64,000 nt of DNA, from positions 212,433,001-212,497,000 of the forward strand of contig CM059582.1 in the NCBI GenBank assembly GCA_030407085.1, in the 5' to 3' direction. Source of the stretch: Trichopria drosophilae. Taxonomy: Eukaryota; Arthropoda; Insecta; Hymenoptera; Diapriidae. Under the pieces are notes generated by a model. The model did not search any database, was not told the origin of the DNA, and worked only from the letters and a program-made list of their open reading frames with translations. This document shows positions 58,261-64,000 of this stretch, in pieces (the first letter of the stretch is position 1; every line of letters starts with the position of its first letter). The translations under genes were made by a program, and so were the position numbers.

Positions 58261-59033
58261 ATTAGATTATTTATGCTCGTAATTAATAATTATCGTAAAT
58301 GATGCCGATAGAAAATGGATACGTCATGAATAATTGAGTATATGTACGAGCCCATTTATGACACCATAAAGGCAGGTGCTTGAAGTGATTGCGTTATAAA
58401 GTCGTCTAATGTATAATGCATGAATCCAACCTCGCTAAGTGATCTTATTCACATTACATCTTATACTTTCTGTCAATTTCGTACATAATTTCAGAATTCA
58501 GTCTTTGCTTCAGCTTTGTCTCGATTTTAAATATTTCTTTGTGGTATGATGGAAGACCTGTACCCTCGGTCTATTGAGTTGTATGTGCGCCCTTTGACGA
58601 GACTTCATGTTGGGTTTATTAATATTGGGTCAGGCTGCGTATTGTGTCTCGGGCTGCTAGTTGATTAACGTCAGAATAGTTAGAAATTTAAGTGTCCTTA
58701 AATTTATGGGGTAGGATGTTGCCAATAGAAAATAGATACGTTATGAACAATTAGAGGTAAGGGGTAAATCGTTGTTGTTTTAATGGAGTGTTGTTTTTGT
58801 AAGGGTTGGCTTTGGAAAACAAGACGGCCTGGAAGGCAAGATGGTCGGCATTCAGTCCTGAGATGGCAGCTCATCGATTTTATCTGTGAGTGTGTGAACA
58901 TTTGCATGTGAAATATTAAGACTTCTTTATAAATATTTCATAATATTGGTGATCATTGTATGGGGGAGAGCCCGCTCGCATAACCCCACTGCTGAGTCCG
59001 TGAGTGCGAAACACCACCCAACTTATAAACTTA
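58261..59033. other. No gene or repeat recognised
   Basis: AT-rich, with no motif-bearing ORF on either strand. Confidence 0.4.
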
Positions 59034-59037
59034 TTAA

Positions 59038-60201
59038 CCCCTTCGCTGAGGCGAGAATTTCACAAAAAGTGCCCAAAATGCGGGAACAAAAATTTTACTG
59101 TAACTTGGTATATAGGGGTTTCTTGGGACGCCGATTACGAATTTGAAGTCCGATTTTGAAAATTTAAAATGGTGGATTCAATATTGCGGGCAAATTTTCT
59201 AAATACCAATCATTTCGCCTGACACTTGTTACTCAGAGGTTTTCGGGGTCGTTAATTACGAATCTGAAGTTACATTTTTGAAAAATTCAAAATGGCGGAT
59301 TCAATATGGCGGACGTCTTAATCAAAATTCGAACTGATTACGAATCTTATATAAGTTTTTGCATGTACAATATTACGGCAGTTTGTTATTCATATGTCAA
59401 TAATGCTGCTCGTGGTAGGTTGGCAATAGAAACACTCTCGTGATTATTTATAGAATATTTATACCGAATTTTGTATGTTTATCAAAAACTTGTTCGATTC
59501 TGCAGCTACAAATCTATATTTTTAGTTTTTACAGATATTTTACAGAGTTTATTATCTATCCAGATTGTTCCGTGTAAAATTTTGTTATGTACTCCTGAGT
59601 TATCGTGTTACATGTGGGAAAAAAACACTGATTTTTTGGGTTCAATATGTTACAGTTTTTATTTTAGAAACAATTTTAAACAAAAATATATAAAAACCGA
59701 AAAAAATGCACTTTGAAGACCTTTCTCGAACATTCTCGTAATAAAGTGTGTAAGTACACATTGTATATAGAAGCTAACGGGGGAAGGCTAACATTAACCC
59801 GCGGTATTGAATCCGCCATTTTGAATTTTCAAAATATATCATCAGATTTGTAATCGGCGACCTCGAAAACCCCTGAGTAGCAAGTTTCAAACGATATCAT
59901 TAATTTTTAATGCAGAAATTGACCTAATACGGCGACATAGCTCATGACAAAGATTTTTACAAAATCGTAAAAACAACATATTTTAAGAACTTGTATCTTT
60001 TTTTTGACAACATGTTTTTAAAAAAGGACAACGGCATGTTGTTCGGTATACCTTAGGCTGGCTAGAAATGGTCAAGTTTTTAAATTGGATATGTTATTGA
60101 CTTCATTAGACTAATTTATGTGATGACAAAGATTTTCGCTTTTGCCGCAGTCAGAGAAAAGTCCTAAATGACAAAGATCTTTGTCATCTGCAGCGAAGGG
60201 G
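59038..60201. mobile_element. TTAA-flanked non-autonomous element carrying ATGGCGGAT repeats
   Basis: TTAA at 59034-59037 and 60202-60205. Ends CCCCTTCGCTG and its inverse. Units of the ~121-bp repeat lie inside near 59170-59310 and, inverted, at 59800-59900. 1,164 bp, no transposase, so a piggyBac-type passenger. Confidence 0.75.
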
Positions 60202-60240
60202 TTAACCAATTATTTCGCATGTGACGCCTCTAGCCCGGTA

Positions 60241-60596
60241 CACGGAGAGACTCTTCGTACAGGTGCCAGACTATTTAGAGTATAGCAGCGCCATGGTAGG
60301 TAAGGTACCGGCGCAGACCGATTGTTTTGACGGGAGAAGTCGGAATTTTTCAGGACTGCTGCCAGCCAAAAATGTTGATGCGCGGTAACCAAGAATCCGA
60401 CATACGTTGTTGTGTAACGGTCCGAAATATCGCGTTACGCTATGACTATACGCATGTCACCAGCACGCCAACTATCGGATAGCCCTAAACCAATTTTCGG
60501 CTGGCTGCGGTCCGAAAATGCGGAACGTGCAGTGCCTAACGTTCGGGACTCTCTCGGATAACATCGTACCGCAGCCAAACGAGCAGTCTCTCCGTG
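60241..60596. mobile_element. 356-bp MITE with CACGGAGAGACT ends
   Basis: Perfect 12-bp inverted ends flanked by TA on both sides. The interior is GC-richer than the surroundings and has CGGACCGT/GGTCCGAAA motifs. The minus-strand ORF inside is meaningless. Confidence 0.75.
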
Positions 60597-60689
60597 TATC
60601 TAAGAAAGTGATTAAAATGTATGTTTCATCCCATTTTGGTGGAGGTTTCTATTAAATGTCGCTTCCTATCCGAAACACCTAATGATTAG

Positions 60690-61476
60690 TGAATTGAATA
60701 ACTGCAATCATTCAGAAAAATATAAAGTTCAGTCGTTAAATTATGTCCTTCATAAAAAAGATTCGTCAACAGATAAAATGCACATAATGGTCCTATTTTA
60801 TAGGGTCTGAAACGTATACGAAGCGTATTCCCGCCAAAAATGTGGTGCAAATTCACCCTTAAGTCACGCTCAAAGAAGCGCAAAGGGTTAATTAAGCGTA
60901 CCATAAGCGTACCATAAGGAGCAACTTTTGACGCTTGCCTAATGCTTCAGTTTTTGCAGGGGTCTTATCAGGACTAAATTCTTTAGGCAGGAATGACCTG
61001 GAACGAAGGGCCAATGATAACGACCAGTTTCCTGTACAGTATCGGAAAGTAATATAAAACATCCTGTTACAAATTGTTCGCCATAAAACATTTTTTAATA
61101 TAATGACATCTGAATAGAAAATTAAAATTGAGTATGTGTACTGTATTTTATCGGGTCTTTAACTTTTACGAAGCGTATCTTATCAGGACTACATTGTATA
61201 TACACGATCGTTTTCGAACAAGCTAGCATTTATTTTCGAGAGATTTATCTTTATGGTAGAATTGCAATATACCCAAACGCGATGTTACGAATTGACCGAA
61301 ATATATGCGGGTATTAATGTAATCTACGTCTCTGAGGAAAATGTACATTTTGAATAAGTATCGTATTTTAGCAGGACGTATATTTTTAAGAAAGGTATTT
61401 TATCAGAACCCTATATTTTACATGCAACGGCAAATATCCGGACATTCGCCGGTATTAGATTATTCATGCTCGTATA
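60690..61476. repeat. GTATTTTATCGGGAC repeat family, block 2
   Basis: Order: AATCATTC, GTTAAATTATGT, GGGTCTGAAACGTATACG, then the ~400-bp unit with ACTGTATTTTATCGGGTCTT and AGCGTATCTTATCAGGACTA. The same order recurs from 62105, about 1.4 kb further on, so the two blocks are a tandem duplication. Confidence 0.8.
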
Positions 61477-62072
61477 CAGGGTGAATTCCTAACGACGGAA
61501 CATAGGGCATCCCATGTTATTCCGCTCAGCCAATGGCGATCGAGGATTACTGTGCGATCCGTCTACGTCGGCCAATCAGATACGTCGCTGTGTTGGGGAG
61601 TCAAATGTTAAAACAAACGGATTAAGTATTCTTCCAAAAGTTATTTTCATTTCGTAATATTACATTTGCATGTAAAATGACTGTGACAAAATGAGTTATT
61701 TGTTAATAGTCAACGGAAATACTTTAATGTATTTCGTAAACTGTTCGCCAGATTTTTCATTCGATTAAAAATTAGTTGTGATGTGTAATCGCAAGCTTTT
61801 CCTTTGAATTTTAACAAATAATTCATTTTGTCACAGTAATTTTATATGGAAATATATACGAAAATATTACGAAAATAAACGAAAATTAAATAACTTCTAG
61901 AATTATAGATACTGTATGGATTCTGTTTGTTTTGACATTTTTTAACATAACTCATCTGATGCGACGCATCTGATTGGTCGACGCGATCGGATCTCACAGT
62001 GATCCTCTTCCGCCATTGGCTGTGCGGAATAACATGGGATGCCCTATGTTCCGCAGTTAGGAATTCACCCTT
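61477..62072. mobile_element. 596-bp foldback MITE with TA duplication
   Basis: CAGGGTGAATTCCTAAC and its inverse at the ends, flanked by TA. The arms pair through CATAGGGCATCCCATGTTAT and further in through TTTTGTCACAGT. It lies at the junction of the two repeat blocks. Non-coding. Confidence 0.85.
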
Positions 62073-62104
62073 TATAATAATTATCGCAATGATTATAGTG
62101 TATT

Positions 62105-62690
62105 GAATAACCACAATCATTCGGAAAATATCTAATTCATTCGTTAAATTATGTTCTTAATAAGAAAGATTAGTGAATAGGTAAAATCAATATAATGGAC
62201 GTATTTTATTGGGCCTGAAACGTATACGCAGCGTATCTTACGAGGACTAAATTGTTTAGGCACAAATGTTCTGGAACGAAGTGTCATTGACAACCATGAG
62301 TTTCCTGATCTGTATTGCAACGCAATATAATCACATCCTGTTATAAATTTTTCGCTGCAAAACATTTTTTAATATAATGAACATCTTTATAGAAAAAGAA
62401 AATTGAGTATGTGTACCGTATTTTATCGGGTCTTTATCTTACATGACGCGTATCGTATCAGGACTATATTGTATGCGCCCGATCTTTTTCTGACAAGCTA
62501 ATATTTATTTTCTAGAAATTTCTCTTTAGGGCAGATTTGCGTTTTACACAAACGCGATGTTACGAGCTGACCGAATTAGATTCGTTTATTAATGTAATGA
62601 ACGTCTCTGAGGAATGTGTAAATTTTGAATAAGTATCGTATTTTAGTTGGACGTGTATTTTCATGAAAGGTATTTTATCGGAACCCTCTG
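62105..62690. repeat. GTATTTTATCGGGAC repeat family, block 3, truncated
   Basis: It follows the order of block 2 and stops at 62690, where TGTAACGGGACTAGG begins, likely the edge of the gypsy-like element. Confidence 0.75.
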
Positions 62691-62901
62691 TAACGGGACT
62701 AGGGCCGCAGTAAAATTACATCACGTAAGGTTACAAGAGAATTTATTAAATTATAAATGGACACTTACAAATTAACTTATCCTATGCGTATTCCCGTACG
62801 GGCACTTTATTTATTCCTAATTGTAAGTTTAGCGAGTCACTCGCGCGCACAACACCAACTCAACCTTGTGGGGCCACGTTGCGCAGAACGCATCGCCCCC
62901 A

Positions 62902-62964
<63 letters not shown>

Positions 62965-63430
62965 GTGTGTGTGTTATTTTCTGTGTAAATTGTTGTTATG
63001 TTGATTTTTTTGTATCTGTGTTTCTTTTGTATTTTGTTAGTATATTTGTTTTTGTGTTTGTTTTGTTGGTGTGTTTTGTGTATAATGTTGCGTTTGGTGG
63101 GCCTCTTGGCATGGGCAGTAGGCCTGGTCTTCCAAACTTTGGGTACAAGTTTGTGTTGGGTGGTATTGCTGGGGTTGGTAATAACCCTTTTTTTGTGTTT
63201 CCATTTTACTCTTTAATGAAAGTTATTTATGTTAGGTATGGTTTGAGGTCTTTTATTGCCCATTTCCCTATGTTTTTCCCCGTTTCTGTTTTTAGTGTGT
63301 ATGTTGTTGGTGATAGTTTTTGTTTTATTATGTATGCTTCTGAGTAAAGTTTGTTTAATTTAACTGATGTGTAGTTTGCTGCTGATGATAGTGTATAGTC
63401 TTTCTTTAATACTTTGTCTTCTATATTGAA
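62691..63430 (-). mobile_element. Probable LTR side of a minus-strand Ty3/gypsy-like element
   Basis: The repeat block ends abruptly at 62690 and new sequence starts with TGTAAC. Downstream (plus coordinates) comes integrase coding on the minus strand, so this should be the 3' LTR and untranslated end. A CT microsatellite (62902-62960) and GT-rich low-complexity DNA follow. No second LTR is in the window. Confidence 0.4.
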
Positions 63431-64000
63431 TTATATTTCTCTGTGTCGTAAATTGTAGTTGTGTAGTTGTTTGTTTTGTGCCTGTTGTATGTTTTTATGT
63501 ATTTCATCTCTGTATGAGTTTATTGTTTTTAATCTGTCTATCCAATCTTGTGGTGCGTTAGGTATTATTCGTGTGGTTTTTTCTATTTGGTTTCTTGTTG
63601 GGTGTATTGGTTGTAATTCTCTTCCTAAGTTTAGGAATGCTGGTGTGTATTGTGTTGATGTGTGATAAGATGTATTTGTCGTCGTGTCGTGTATGTTTAT
63701 GTCCCATTCTCTGTGGTTTTGTTCTAGATATGCTTGTATCATTGTTTTTATTGTTCGGTTTGTTCTTTCTGTTGGGTTTGCTTGTGGGTGATACAGTGGT
63801 GTTGTATCGTGTTTTATTCCTAGTTGTTGTGTTATGTTTTTTATGATTTTGTTAATGTATGGTTCCGTTGTCTGATAGTATTGTTTTGGGTGTACCCCAT
63901 CTCATTATTATGTGTGTTAATAGCGTGTCTTTTATTGTTTGTGCATTAGCTTTTTTTATTGGTATTAGTTCTGCCCATTTCGTTGTTATATCCTGAAATA
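63431..64000 (-). pseudogene. Ty3/gypsy-like integrase fragment, frameshifted, runs off the edge
   Basis: The minus strand shows an integrase core. Near the window edge one frame has TKWAELIPIKKA, RWGTPKTILSDNG (second catalytic Asp). After a small shift near 63865 another frame has YHPQANPTERTNR (catalytic Glu), NHREWDINI and TPAFLNLGREL, which is usual for gypsy integrases, then a C-terminal DRLKTINSYRDEI stretch. The enzyme would insert element cDNA into the host genome. The frameshift makes this copy defective. Codon use is strikingly A/C-rich on the coding strand. Confidence 0.78.

Noticed and set aside
62757..63347. 196-codon ORF with a (LS)n tract
   Set aside because: It is driven by a CT microsatellite and GT-rich low-complexity DNA antisense to the gypsy-like element.
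63459..63846. Hydrophobic plus-strand ORFs resembling membrane proteins
   Set aside because: They are the antisense of the integrase coding sequence; the A/C-rich coding strand gives Leu/Val/Cys-rich shadows.

Overview
The window is AT-rich eukaryotic DNA made almost entirely of transposable elements in many states of decay. The spliceosomal introns, the mix of element families (Transib, mariner, piggyBac-like, CACTA/CMC-like, non-LTR and Ty3/gypsy-like) and the dispersed ATGGCGGATCC repeats suggest an insect, most likely a hymenopteran such as an ant. The species call is inference. I see no convincing single-copy host gene, and no CRISPR array or intact tRNA gene.

Layout. 1-7.3 kb: a five-exon Transib/RAG1-like transposase gene whose phases fit at every junction but which carries one in-frame stop. 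7.7-8.3 kb: a ~121-bp tandem repeat. 8.5-14.1 kb: a GC-rich island with broken Ty3/gypsy-like gag-protease sequence. 14.2-26.6 kb: an inverted-repeat element, fragments of a CMC companion gene, a frameshifted transposase of a family I cannot name with an inverted deletion relative, and several foldback elements. 26.6-54.9 kb: a deep nest of insertions. 55-64 kb: MITEs, a minisatellite, a repeat family built around GTATTTTATCGGGAC, and the edge of a Ty3/gypsy-like element on the minus strand.

The nest is the most striking structure. A piggyBac remnant carries a 2.19-kb foldback element with an 8-bp target duplication. A non-LTR retrotransposon (LINE-A, plus strand) then inserted and is flanked by direct repeats of about 609 bp, read here as an exceptionally long target-site duplication. 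An 18.56-kb CMC (CACTA/EnSpm-like) element with 33-bp CACTG...CAGTG ends then entered LINE-A ORF1. Removing it with one copy of its TA duplication restores the ORF1 frame exactly. Inside the CMC element lie a TTAA-flanked MITE that is itself split by a nearly full-length LINE-B (minus strand), two piggyBac-type MITEs, and an apparently intact DD41D mariner with 460-bp terminal repeats.

Functionally the window is a record of transposition. The only gene that looks fully open is the mariner transposase. The CMC transposase and the Transib gene are each one stop codon from an open frame. LINE-B is close to intact, while LINE-A and both gypsy-like copies are clearly decayed. All family calls rest on reading motifs by eye; no database search was run.
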